From contig JAFVAX010000100.1 in NCBI GenBank assembly GCA_017480285.1, forward strand, positions 1 to 64,000: a DNA stretch of 64,000 bases, read 5' to 3'. Below the pieces are notes generated by a model. It worked only from the letters and a program-made list of their open reading frames with translations, made no database searches and was not told where the DNA came from. This document shows, piece after piece, positions 45,860-54,766 of the stretch. This DNA is from Paludibacteraceae bacterium. GTDB taxonomy: Bacteria; Bacteroidota; Bacteroidia; Bacteroidales; Paludibacteraceae. Position 1 is the stretch's first letter, and each line of letters starts with the position of its first letter. A program made the position numbers and the translations under genes.

Positions 45860-47875
45860 TTATTCGGTCTTTCTTTCAGGGTAAGAAATGCGGTGGTGAT
45901 TCATACTAAGTATCTTTTCCTTGAACACCTGACGAATTTCTTCTATATCTTTGAAACTGAGCGATGTGTGCTTCAACTGACCGCTTGCTATCTGTGCGTT
46001 AATCATCTGATCAACAGCACTTGAGATGCTCTCTTCGGTGAACTCTTGCAGACTTCTTGTACGCGCTTCCACACCATCGGCAAGCATCAGTATGGCAGTC
46101 TCTTTGCTGTCAGGCATCGGACCAGGGTAGGTGAATGGCGTCTCATCTATATCTTCACCCGGATGCTCGTTGCAATAACTGTTGAAGAAATACAGTGCCT
46201 TGCCCGTACCATGATGAGTCTCAATGAAATGTATTATCGTTTCAGGTATCTTGTTCTTTTTTGCTATCCTCACACCCTCAGCCACATGGCCTATAACTAT
46301 TTGTGCGGCATCTACATACGACAGTTTCGACAACGGGTTATCACCAAACTGATTTTCAGTAAAACAATGTGCATTCACCATCTTACCTATGTCGTGATAC
46401 AAACCACCTGTCCTGACTAACAGCGCATTTGCACCAATCTTTTTTGCCGCCTCCGCAGCGAGCGTACTGACCTGTAGCGAGTGCTGGAAAGTGCCAGGGG
46501 CTTTCTCTGCAAACTGAAGCATAAGGTTACTGCTAACATTCGTTAGTTCAACAAGCGTGATGGCAGATGTGAGTCCGAACAGTCGTTCAATTATGTAGAT
46601 AAGACCGTAAGAGAACACTACTAACAACGCATTTATGGCAAAACATACATATACATGCCAGTCAAGCATCTCCCATGTGCCTTCCTCTGCAAGCGTTATG
46701 GCACTATAGGCTACTGCATACGACAAGAGTATAAGCAATGCTGTGTTGATAATTTGCGAGCGTTGAGTCAAATCGTGAAGCGACGATATTGCCACATAGC
46801 CTACAATGATATGAACAAACAGAAACTCAAATGGTTGCGGCACAACGATGGCTGACAGTAGTATCGTTGACAAGTATGTTATAAAGGCTGTCCGCGGGTC
46901 GTAGAAGACACATATAATCAATGCAACCCAAGCAAAAGGCACTATATACACGCTTACCGGTGTGAAGCGGACAATGCAGGCGCAAATGACTATTATGATA
47001 ATCATCATAGCCCACAACAGCGACAATGCCCTTAGATCACCCGACAGTTTTTTCCTGAACACAAACAAGTACAGCCACATAAGACACAGCACTATCACAA
47101 TCATACCCGCCTCGCCTAACAATGTCCATATCGACAAGCGTTGAGTCTGCATATCTTGCTCTGTCGAAAGTTTCAGAGAATAAAGTATTTGGTATGTCTC
47201 AGGCGTTACTATATCACCCCTGTTTACAATACCCTGACCTTGTTGCACAATGCCCTGTGTCAGACTTATTTGCGAGAGCAACGACTCTTTCACACGGTTC
47301 GAAGTGAGAGTATCTAACAGCACATTCGGCTCAAGATAGCGGTTTACATTTAGTTGAGCAAGAGTATTGCCAACCGGCGCATTTTCAAACAGATAGGTAT
47401 ATGCCGTTTTGGGAGTGAAGAACTCATCAACAGCGTGAATACTTACCGTATGTGCCGAATCAACCACATGTACATAGTCATATCCGCTGTTTGTAAGTAT
47501 GTTTTCATCGTCTGCCGTTATGATACCGTTTTGAAAGATATGCGGTAGTTCGCGTTTAAGATACTGCTGGGTCTGCGGGTCGTATGTAGAGCCAATCAAT
47601 TGAGACATACGACTTTCCGCTATCTCAGCATCGTAATAATAATACGGGCGGTAGTCTTTCAACACCTCCTCACGCTCTTTTGTCAACTGATCTTCGGTCT
47701 TATAGATAGGAAAATCTTTGTCGGCAGTCAAAAGTTCATAGTTCCAAGGTTTGCCCACGCTGAAACGGTATTTGAAACCATTGACCTTATGTGGAAAAAG
47801 TTCCAAACAAATCAAAACAGTAAGCAGTGCTATTGCTGTTTTTACTGTGTAAATAAGCCAAGCCGGTTTTTTCAT
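45860..47875 (-). CDS. 7TM-HD phosphohydrolase (PgpH/YqfF-like)
   Basis: The 671-residue protein has an N-terminal helix, a large extracytoplasmic 7TMR-HDED-type domain (residues ~30-260), about seven transmembrane segments (~270-440) and a cytosolic HD domain. Within the HD domain lie HSLQVSTLAAEAAKKIGANALLVRTGGLYHDIGKM (H...HD metal ligands) and ETHHGTGKALYF. Characterised relatives degrade c-di-AMP; whether this one does is inference. It lies between the GGGPS-TadA fusion and dusB on the same strand. Confidence 0.9.
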   Translation of the reverse strand: MKKPAWLIYTVKTAIALLTVLICLELFPHKVNGFKYRFSVGKPWNYELLTADKDFPIYKTEDQLTKEREEVLKDYRPYYYYDAEIAESRMSQLIGSTYDPQTQQYLKRELPHIFQNGIITADDENILTNSGYDYVHVVDSAHTVSIHAVDEFFTPKTAYTYLFENAPVGNTLAQLNVNRYLEPNVLLDTLTSNRVKESLLSQISLTQGIVQQGQGIVNRGDIVTPETYQILYSLKLSTEQDMQTQRLSIWTLLGEAGMIVIVLCLMWLYLFVFRKKLSGDLRALSLLWAMMIIIIVICACIVRFTPVSVYIVPFAWVALIICVFYDPRTAFITYLSTILLSAIVVPQPFEFLFVHIIVGYVAISSLHDLTQRSQIINTALLILLSYAVAYSAITLAEEGTWEMLDWHVYVCFAINALLVVFSYGLIYIIERLFGLTSAITLVELTNVSSNLMLQFAEKAPGTFQHSLQVSTLAAEAAKKIGANALLVRTGGLYHDIGKMVNAHCFTENQFGDNPLSKLSYVDAAQIVIGHVAEGVRIAKKNKIPETIIHFIETHHGTGKALYFFNSYCNEHPGEDIDETPFTYPGPMPDSKETAILMLADGVEARTRSLQEFTEESISSAVDQMINAQIASGQLKHTSLSFKDIEEIRQVFKEKILSMNHHRISYPERKTE

Positions 47876-47901
47876 AATATCATAATATTATATATCTATA
47901 A

Positions 47902-47951
47902 TCCAACATCCATTATCCAACTTCCAACAGCGCAACGCTCCAACTTCCAAC
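47902..47951. repeat. CCAACTTCCAAC direct repeats around a small hairpin
   Basis: TCCAACTTCCAAC occurs at 47916-47928 and 47939-47951, separated by AGCG-CAA-CGCT (47929-47939), with a degenerate upstream copy (TCCAACATCCATTA, from 47902). It lies in the 77-base gap right behind the fusion gene's stop. It looks like a dispersed Bacteroidota intergenic repeat. Confidence 0.6.
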
Positions 47952-47952
47952 C

Positions 47953-49158
47953 TCACTTCCCCCTCTTTTTCGCAAAAAAATCTTGAAGCAAATGCTTGCT
48001 TTCTTTTTCCAAAATTCCCGATGAAATCGAGCATTTTGGATGTAAGACATCGGGGGCAAACTGTGTGTAACCTTTCTTGTCGTCTTTAGCCCCATAAACC
48101 AATCGTCCTACCTGCGCCCAACCTATGGCAGTGGCACACATGGCACACGGCTCAAGCGTTACATACATTGTGCAGTCTGTCAGGTATTTTGTCCCTAATA
48201 TCTTCGATGCCTCTTTAAGTGCTTGTATTTCAGCATGTACGGTAATATCAGTAAATGTTTGTGTCTGATTATGCGTGCTATTTAAGACTTTTCCGTCTTT
48301 GACCAACACACAGCCAACAGGTATCTCATCTTCTTCAAATGCTTTTTCTGCTTCATCAAGAGCTAAACGCATAAACTTTTCATCGTCTTCCTTTGGTAAT
48401 GATTTGTTTGGAACAGCCTTAGCAAATACAGGTATATCTTCTGGGTGTTGCTCAAACCAATTACCTATCACCACCCAGTCTGCGCCTGACTTGAAAGCGT
48501 TTGTCATTGCCCTCACATTGCATATCCCGCCACCTGCAATAAGTGGCACACCGATGTTTTTCCTGACATCTCTTATTATTGGCAGTCCTACAGGCTTTTT
48601 AGCACCGCTACCGGCTTCCAAATATATCATCTGCTGACCTAACAACTCGCTCGCAACCGCCGTTCTGACAATCAGTTCTCTATCGTCTTGACTAAGCGGC
48701 TCTGTCATCGATACTTTTTCTACCGACGACTCTTTTCCTCCGTCAATCAGTATATAACCCATAGGTATGGCTTCAAGATGTTTTTTCTTGATGGTCAGTG
48801 CAGCCTCTGTCTGTCTGCCAATCAGCATTTCTGCGTTTCTTGACGACACAAGCGTCAGAAACAATATAGCATCCGCTTCCTCGCTTATTTGCATCGTACT
48901 GCCCGGGAATAGCAAAATCTTGCACCTTTCTTGCTCCTTGTAGTACTTTTCGCACTGTTCTTTCAGTGTCCTGACAAACTGATCTATTGATTTGTTGTAG
49001 CCGCTACCACCTACAAGCACATAGCGTATCCCGCCTTCTGCCAGCTTTTGTGCATAACGAGCCACACCGTTTATTTCGGTTTTTTCAGGGTCAAGCAATA
49101 CCACTAACTGCTTTTTCTGTTGCCTTATATCTGCTTGTATGTTACTTAGTACGCCCAT
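47953..49158 (-). CDS. Fusion: GGGP-synthase-like (PcrB) domain plus tRNA adenosine deaminase TadA
   Basis: One 401-residue frame contains two complete enzymes. Residues ~1-245 are a geranylgeranyl/heptaprenylglyceryl phosphate synthase TIM barrel: LVVLLDPEKTEIN, YVLVGGSGYNKSID, MGYILIDGGKESSVE, YLEAGSGAKKPVGL, LIAGGGICNVRAM, ADWVVIGNWFE. After a ~12-residue linker, residues ~258-401 form TadA, with AEKAFEEDEIPVGCVLV, zinc site HAEIQAL (His plus catalytic Glu) and EPCAMCATAIGW (PCxxC). The first makes archaeal-type glycerol-1-phosphate ethers; the second converts A34 to inosine in tRNA-Arg. The start overlaps the phosphopantetheinyl transferase gene by 13 bases. A missed frameshift at the junction is the main alternative. 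Confidence 0.88.
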   Translation of the reverse strand: MGVLSNIQADIRQQKKQLVVLLDPEKTEINGVARYAQKLAEGGIRYVLVGGSGYNKSIDQFVRTLKEQCEKYYKEQERCKILLFPGSTMQISEEADAILFLTLVSSRNAEMLIGRQTEAALTIKKKHLEAIPMGYILIDGGKESSVEKVSMTEPLSQDDRELIVRTAVASELLGQQMIYLEAGSGAKKPVGLPIIRDVRKNIGVPLIAGGGICNVRAMTNAFKSGADWVVIGNWFEQHPEDIPVFAKAVPNKSLPKEDDEKFMRLALDEAEKAFEEDEIPVGCVLVKDGKVLNSTHNQTQTFTDITVHAEIQALKEASKILGTKYLTDCTMYVTLEPCAMCATAIGWAQVGRLVYGAKDDKKGYTQFAPDVLHPKCSISSGILEKESKHLLQDFFAKKRGK

Positions 49159-49712
49159 GCTACAACTATTATATACTGCTCGTTTTGTTCCACAATGGTC
49201 AGTTTGTATTTCTCTTTTGTAGGTATTATCTGTGCGTCAAAACTGCAATTTTCCCCGATTTCATCGGTAAAAATCTCTATTTCTTCGCCCAAATATCCCG
49301 CTTTTTTGCCGGCAGTCTTGAATATCGCTTCTTTGGCGCACCAGCACTTGCAGAGGTTCTCAAGTGTCATTGTCATACCCTTTTGCTCTTTCTTAGACAA
49401 GTATTTGTCTTTGACTCTCTGCAATCGGTCGCTTATGTTTTCAATATCTACCCCTATCTCTTTTTTCGATACTGCTACTGCCAAATGCGTCCTTGAGTGT
49501 GAAATACTTAAAAAAACTCCGTTTTCATCGGTATTTTTATTCTCAATATATGGTTTGCCTTCGTCAGTATGCTTGAGTTCTATGTCTTTGCCGAAAATAT
49601 GTTGTAATAGTGCATTTTCAGCATTTATCTCGCTTTCCCGTTTATTGCCTCTCTGCTCAAAGGGCATGCAAAAAACTTCGCTTTCATCGGATATTTTATA
49701 TCGTTTTATCAT
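49146..49712 (-). CDS. 4'-phosphopantetheinyl transferase (Sfp-type)
   Basis: The 188-residue protein has the Sfp family motifs IGVDIENISDR (Mg-binding Asp/Glu, residues ~107-117) and KCWCAKEAIFKTAGKK (WxxKEA, ~141-156), with FLSISHSRTHLAVAVS before them. It transfers phosphopantetheine from CoA to carrier proteins. Its start overlaps the gldD stop by four bases, and its end overlaps the fusion gene, so the cluster is translationally linked. The carrier protein partner is not in the window. Confidence 0.88.
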   Translation of the reverse strand: MIKRYKISDESEVFCMPFEQRGNKRESEINAENALLQHIFGKDIELKHTDEGKPYIENKNTDENGVFLSISHSRTHLAVAVSKKEIGVDIENISDRLQRVKDKYLSKKEQKGMTMTLENLCKCWCAKEAIFKTAGKKAGYLGEEIEIFTDEIGENCSFDAQIIPTKEKYKLTIVEQNEQYIIVVAWAY

Positions 49713-50275
49713 TGCCAGCGAAACGATTCTATCATGTGTCGTATGTCCTTTTTCAGGAAAGTCAGCACGGGTGCAAGTGAGTCCTCTTTGGGCGGACAGT
49801 TGAAATAGACCGATACACGGAAGAAGTTTGCCGTGCTGTCTGTTACATAAAACTGAAGCGGTGATGCCGTGTTGCCCTCTAATTCATAATAAACCCCATA
49901 GATATTCTCTTCAGGGTTTTCGTAGTCTTGTTCGGGTATGCCCGTCGCAATAGACGCATGTTTGTATATAAACGCTTGTGCATCGTCCGACAGACTGCGC
50001 AGGTTGTCCCTGACAGGCAGGTATGTACAATGTACATCTACATTAAATGCCTTATAATGAAGGTTAAGCCAGTATTTTTCTTCTCTGTCTTTCAGTTCTT
50101 TTATATCTGCATAACACGAGTAATCAAAACTGTACGGATATGTCTTGTCGCTGAACTTCTGATAGCAAGTGTCAGGTATGTGAATACGCCAATAACCCGT
50201 CGGTTTGGGTGTACGACGCGTATCACAACCTGCCAAAACAACGGCCAATACAATTATATATAATAACTTACGCAT
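49709..50275 (-). CDS. gldD: Gliding motility-type lipoprotein GldD
   Basis: The 188-residue protein has a lipoprotein signal (IIVLAVVLAGC, Cys at ~16) and the GldD sequence hallmarks PKPTGYWRIHIPDTCYQKF, YPYSFDYSCYADI and FNCPPKEDSLAPVLTFLKKDI. GldD is required for gliding and T9SS function in flavobacteria; here it more likely serves T9SS-linked envelope work. Its start overlaps the gldE end by eight bases. Confidence 0.9.
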   Translation of the reverse strand: MRKLLYIIVLAVVLAGCDTRRTPKPTGYWRIHIPDTCYQKFSDKTYPYSFDYSCYADIKELKDREEKYWLNLHYKAFNVDVHCTYLPVRDNLRSLSDDAQAFIYKHASIATGIPEQDYENPEENIYGVYYELEGNTASPLQFYVTDSTANFFRVSVYFNCPPKEDSLAPVLTFLKKDIRHMIESFRWQ

Positions 50276-51575
50276 TGCTCTTGATTTTTACTTTTATTGT
50301 TTTTATTCTTTTTCTTGTTACTGATACCACTTCAAATATATAGTTCTTATATTCAAGTTTCTCGCCTTTCTTCGGGAAATCACCTTTCAGTTCAAGCACC
50401 AGTCCCGCCAATGTCTCAACCTCACCGTCAATCTTTTCGAAATCGTCTTCGTCAACATCTAAAACCTTGTAGAAATCGTTGAGCAATATCTTGCCGTCAA
50501 ACAGGTATTCTGTATCGTTTATTTGTGTGAAAAGGCGCTCATCTTCGTCGTATTCATCGGCTATATCGCCTACAATTTCCTCAAGCACATCTTCAAGCGT
50601 AACAAGTCCTGCCGTTCCGCCATATTCGTCAACTACTATCGCTAAATGTATTTTTTGTTCCTGAAACTCAGTGAAAAGGTCATCTAATTTTTTGCTTTCA
50701 GGTACGAAATATGCCGGTCTTACCAATGTTTGCCAACGGAAGTTTCTTGGTTTGTCAAGATGAGCAATCAAGTCTTTGGCAAACAAGATGCCTTTTATAT
50801 TGTCGGTTGAGCCGGCATAAACGGGAATACGCGAGTAGCCCGAGTCAGTGATGACATGTAACAGCTGCTTGAAATCTGATTTTATGTCCACTGCCACAAT
50901 GTCCAATCTCGGACGCATAATATCGCTTACCTCTATGTTGCCGAACTTGGTTATACCCTCAAGTATCTCTTTCTCTTCCTCCGATTCGACATGCGTCAGT
51001 TCAACGGCTTGCGACAACTCATCCATCGTCGGTACATGATGACTGCTGTGCTCAACGCTCTGTTCTACTATCGATGTCGATTTGATAAGCAAAAGCGAAA
51101 AAGGCTTCAGCAGAACCGACAATACAGTTAGCCCGGGTGCAGCAAACCTTGAAACACGCACCGGCGACAAGGTCGCATAAACCTTAGGAGTTATCTCGCT
51201 TACTAACAGCAAAAGAAAAGTAATAACCACGGTCTCAATCAGGAACTCCAACCACTGATGCCCCCAAAAATCAAATACCTGACTTGTGAAAAATGCTAAA
51301 AGAAGGGTTATTACAATGTTTACAAAATTGTTGGTTATCAAAATCGTAGCCAATAGCCTGTTGGGATTTTCCAAAAGCGACAACACCTGTTTTGAGCGCA
51401 TGTCATCGTTTTCCGCAAGTTTCTCTTTGTCCTTCGGCGTAAGCGAGAAAAAAGCAGTCTCCGACGAAGAGATATATGCCGATAAAAACAAACCTAAAAC
51501 GGCAAGACTTAAGGCAAACCATGGGGTTATGCCGTATGCCGTATCTCTGATTATTGAAAAAACTACTAAAATCAT
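50268..51575 (-). CDS. gldE: GldE-like CNNM/CBS-domain membrane protein
   Basis: The 435-residue protein has a DUF21/CNNM transmembrane domain with about four helices (SLAVLGLFLSAYISSSETAFFSL early; SEITPKVYATLSP), a CBS pair (IMRPRLDIVAVDI to VDEYGGTAGLVTLEDVLEEIVGDI), and a C-terminal CorC/HlyC domain. Such proteins are linked to divalent-cation transport. The gldE-gldD-PPTase order marks it as the Bacteroidota GldE subgroup. It is divergent from the TPR gene. Confidence 0.88.
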   Translation of the reverse strand: MILVVFSIIRDTAYGITPWFALSLAVLGLFLSAYISSSETAFFSLTPKDKEKLAENDDMRSKQVLSLLENPNRLLATILITNNFVNIVITLLLAFFTSQVFDFWGHQWLEFLIETVVITFLLLLVSEITPKVYATLSPVRVSRFAAPGLTVLSVLLKPFSLLLIKSTSIVEQSVEHSSHHVPTMDELSQAVELTHVESEEEKEILEGITKFGNIEVSDIMRPRLDIVAVDIKSDFKQLLHVITDSGYSRIPVYAGSTDNIKGILFAKDLIAHLDKPRNFRWQTLVRPAYFVPESKKLDDLFTEFQEQKIHLAIVVDEYGGTAGLVTLEDVLEEIVGDIADEYDEDERLFTQINDTEYLFDGKILLNDFYKVLDVDEDDFEKIDGEVETLAGLVLELKGDFPKKGEKLEYKNYIFEVVSVTRKRIKTIKVKIKSNA

Positions 51576-51697
51576 AAATTTTTACATTTCCGACTACAAA
51601 AATAATCATTTTTCTTGAAAAACTGAAAAATGTGAGTATTTTTTATTATCTTTGTAGGAAATTTGTGTATTTTTTGCTATTTTTGTGCAAAACAAGT

Positions 51698-54600
51698 ATG
51701 AAAAATTATATGACTCAAACAAAAACATGTCTTTTGGTCGCATTTTTGTTGTGCCTAACCCAACTTAATGCCCAACACTCGGAAATCTATGTGCATCCTG
51801 ATGCCAAGTATCACGATGCGGTAATGCTCTATCAAGAGGGCAAATTTGAGGCTTCGGAGTTTTCACTCAACCAATACTTTGGAACTGAATTTGCAGAGCA
51901 GGCAGCCTACTTGCATGTGGCAAACGCTTTCAGTATGCGAAAAAAGAACGCATTAGACCTCGCCAAAAACTACCTGCAAGCACATCCTTATACACCATAT
52001 TTAAGCGATGTGAACTTCATTATCGGTACCTTGCAACTCGAGAAGAAGAAGTATAAACAAGCATTGAAGTGCTTCGAAAAAGTGCAGATAAAAGAGTTGG
52101 AACGCCCACACCAACAAGATTTTATGTTTAATTGCGCTTATGCTTTTGTTCAGGAAAAACAATACGAAAAAGCACTCGGTATGTTTGCTCGTCTTGAAAA
52201 CACTGACGAGAAACGGCAAAACGATGTAACTTACTATACCGCCTATTGCCACTATATGCTCTCAGAATATGAGAGTGCATTGGACGGCTTTATGAAAATT
52301 GAAAACACTAATGCCTACAAAAAGACTGCACCATATTACATTGTGCAAATCAACTATATATTAAGGCAATATGATGAGGTTTATGACCGTGCTGAGACTT
52401 TGCTAAAAGAGCAACCCGCCAACGAGAAAAATGCCGAACTGCACCGTATCTTAGGCGAGATTTATTACCAAAATCAAAAATATGACCAAGCAGTCAATCA
52501 TTTGCTTGAGTATGAGAAACTGACTGCTCAAAAAGGTGAGAAACTGATGCGTGAAGATGTCTATCTGCTCGGTATGTCCTACTACGAGATGAAACAGTGG
52601 GAAAAAGCAAGCATTTATCTGAAAAAAGTCGATAAACCTGACGATGCACTCTCCCAGAATGCTTGCTACCACCTTGGAAACACTTACATTAAGTTAGGGC
52701 AGTTCGACCAAGCCAAAATGCAGTATATGAGTGCATCCAAACTGTCGTTCAACCCCACTATAAAAGAGCAGGCGGCTTACAACTATGCTCTGACAACTTA
52801 TAAGTCAAGCACTCCTCTCGGCGAGAGTGTTGTCGCTTTCACTGATTTCTTGCGCGACTATCCTAACTCAACCTACAGAGATACCGTATATCACTTGCTT
52901 TCAGATGCTTTCATCACTTCGAAAAACTATTCTGCAGCACTCTCGGCTTTGGATAGTATCCACCCCGTTACACCCGAACTGAACCGTACAAAGCAATACC
53001 TTCGTTATCAGTTAGGTAGCGACGCCTTCTTGCAAAATCGCTACGGCGCGGCTATCCCTTGGCTTGATAAAGTGATTGAAAATGAGCAAGGTAACACTGC
53101 TTACAAAGCAGAAGCCATCTATCTTCGTGGTGAAGCAGAATATCGTATCAACAAGTTAGATGCCGCCCGCGACGATATGTTGCAGTTCTTACAACTTGAC
53201 GAGGCGACACAAAGCAAAAATAAGCAATCAGCACAATATACTTTAGCTTATACCTATTTTTCCAAACAGGAATACGACCAAGCCAAGACGCTCTTCGAGC
53301 AATATGTCAAATCAGTGCCACAAACAGATCCTACTTATGCCGACGCTCTCAACCGCTTGGCTGACTGCTACTTCGTCAAGCGCGATTTTATCAACGCAGA
53401 GAAGTATTATGCCCAGACAGTTGCACTCGGACAAAAAGGTAGCGACTATGCTATGTATCAGCGGGGTTATATCCTCGGTTTGATGCACCGCTACGAAGAT
53501 AAAGTTAAAGTTATGGAGAACCTTGTCAGGCAGTTCCCGCGTTCCGACTTTGCCGACGATGCTCTCTACGAGTCCGCCCGTGCTGAACTGCAACGCCACC
53601 ACAGCGAAGCTGCACTCAATGCCTACGAGCGTCTGCTGAAAAACTATCCAAATGCACCAATGGCGCGTAAGGCGGCACTCGAGAAAGGTATGGTCTATTA
53701 CAACGAACAGAAAAACGCAGAAGCCATCGCTGCCTATAAGTTCGTGATAAACAAGTATTCAGGCTCCGAAGAAGCATACACCGCACTCGATGCACTCGAG
53801 AAAATATATGTTGAGACAAATCAAGTTCAGGAATATCTGACATACATCAAATCCATAGGGAAGATGCGTATGCAGATAGATGCGCAAGAAGACTCGCTTG
53901 TCTATACTGCCGCCGAAAGGCAATATCTGTTTGGCAACTATACTGAAGCCGCCGCAGGCCTAAGCCGTTATGTTGAGCAGTTCTGCGATGCAGGCAGAAA
54001 CTGCCAGTTGGCACGCTACTACCTTGCTGACTCTTACTATCGTATCGGACAGAAAGACGAAGCCCTCAAAGCATATAGCGCCATTGGCGAACACGAAGGC
54101 AGTCCATATCTTGAAGAGGCTGTCATGCGAATGGCGGAGATAACCTACGACAACAAGCAGTTCAACCTCTCTCAACAACATTTTGTTCAACTTGAGAAAC
54201 TGTCTTCAACACTGGAAAATACTAACATCGCCCGACTTGGACAGTTGAGATGTGCTTTCCAACTCAAAGATACAACCAATATCGTATCATCTGCAACCAC
54301 ACTTATCACCGATCCTTCGCTCAATGCCGAACGACACGCCGAAGCCTTCTACGACAGAGCATTTGCTTATATATGGCAAAACGATACCGTCAAAGCCATC
54401 GATGATATGCGACAAATAGCAAACGACACCCGTACCGCTATGGGAGCAGAAGCCAACTATCGTATCGCTGAATGGCAGTATGGGCAAGGTCTGCTCGACG
54501 ATGCTGAAAACAGTATCATGCGCTTTGCCGCTATGAACACACAGCATCAGTACTGGCTCGCACGAAGTTTCATCGTTCTTGCCGACATCTACCTTGACAG

Positions 54601-54766
54601 GGGCGACTGGTTCCAAGCAAAACAGTATCTCTTAAGTCTCAAAACCAACTATCGCAATCAGGACGACGTACAACCTATGATTGACAGCCGGTTGGAGAGT
54701 ATTGATAAACAACATCAACAGACAGAACAGCAACCTATTGAAGAAAACGAAAATGAAGAAGACTAA
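51698..54766 (+). CDS. Large tetratricopeptide-repeat periplasmic/surface protein
   Basis: I start at ATG 51698 (MKNYMTQTKTCLLVAFLLCL, signal peptide ending LNAQ), giving 1022 residues. A possible -7 box TATCTTTG lies at 51647-51654. The rest is almost entirely helical TPR-like repeats, for example YYEMKQWEKASIYLKKV, NACYHLGNTYIKLGQFDQAK and YFSKQEYDQAKTLFEQYV. The tail is acidic (EENENEED). Its end overlaps the start of the outer-membrane barrel gene, indicating the pair is made together. It is probably a periplasmic scaffold linked to the outer membrane; partner identity is inference. Confidence 0.85.
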   Translation: MKNYMTQTKTCLLVAFLLCLTQLNAQHSEIYVHPDAKYHDAVMLYQEGKFEASEFSLNQYFGTEFAEQAAYLHVANAFSMRKKNALDLAKNYLQAHPYTPYLSDVNFIIGTLQLEKKKYKQALKCFEKVQIKELERPHQQDFMFNCAYAFVQEKQYEKALGMFARLENTDEKRQNDVTYYTAYCHYMLSEYESALDGFMKIENTNAYKKTAPYYIVQINYILRQYDEVYDRAETLLKEQPANEKNAELHRILGEIYYQNQKYDQAVNHLLEYEKLTAQKGEKLMREDVYLLGMSYYEMKQWEKASIYLKKVDKPDDALSQNACYHLGNTYIKLGQFDQAKMQYMSASKLSFNPTIKEQAAYNYALTTYKSSTPLGESVVAFTDFLRDYPNSTYRDTVYHLLSDAFITSKNYSAALSALDSIHPVTPELNRTKQYLRYQLGSDAFLQNRYGAAIPWLDKVIENEQGNTAYKAEAIYLRGEAEYRINKLDAARDDMLQFLQLDEATQSKNKQSAQYTLAYTYFSKQEYDQAKTLFEQYVKSVPQTDPTYADALNRLADCYFVKRDFINAEKYYAQTVALGQKGSDYAMYQRGYILGLMHRYEDKVKVMENLVRQFPRSDFADDALYESARAELQRHHSEAALNAYERLLKNYPNAPMARKAALEKGMVYYNEQKNAEAIAAYKFVINKYSGSEEAYTALDALEKIYVETNQVQEYLTYIKSIGKMRMQIDAQEDSLVYTAAERQYLFGNYTEAAAGLSRYVEQFCDAGRNCQLARYYLADSYYRIGQKDEALKAYSAIGEHEGSPYLEEAVMRMAEITYDNKQFNLSQQHFVQLEKLSSTLENTNIARLGQLRCAFQLKDTTNIVSSATTLITDPSLNAERHAEAFYDRAFAYIWQNDTVKAIDDMRQIANDTRTAMGAEANYRIAEWQYGQGLLDDAENSIMRFAAMNTQHQYWLARSFIVLADIYLDRGDWFQAKQYLLSLKTNYRNQDDVQPMIDSRLESIDKQHQQTEQQPIEENENEED

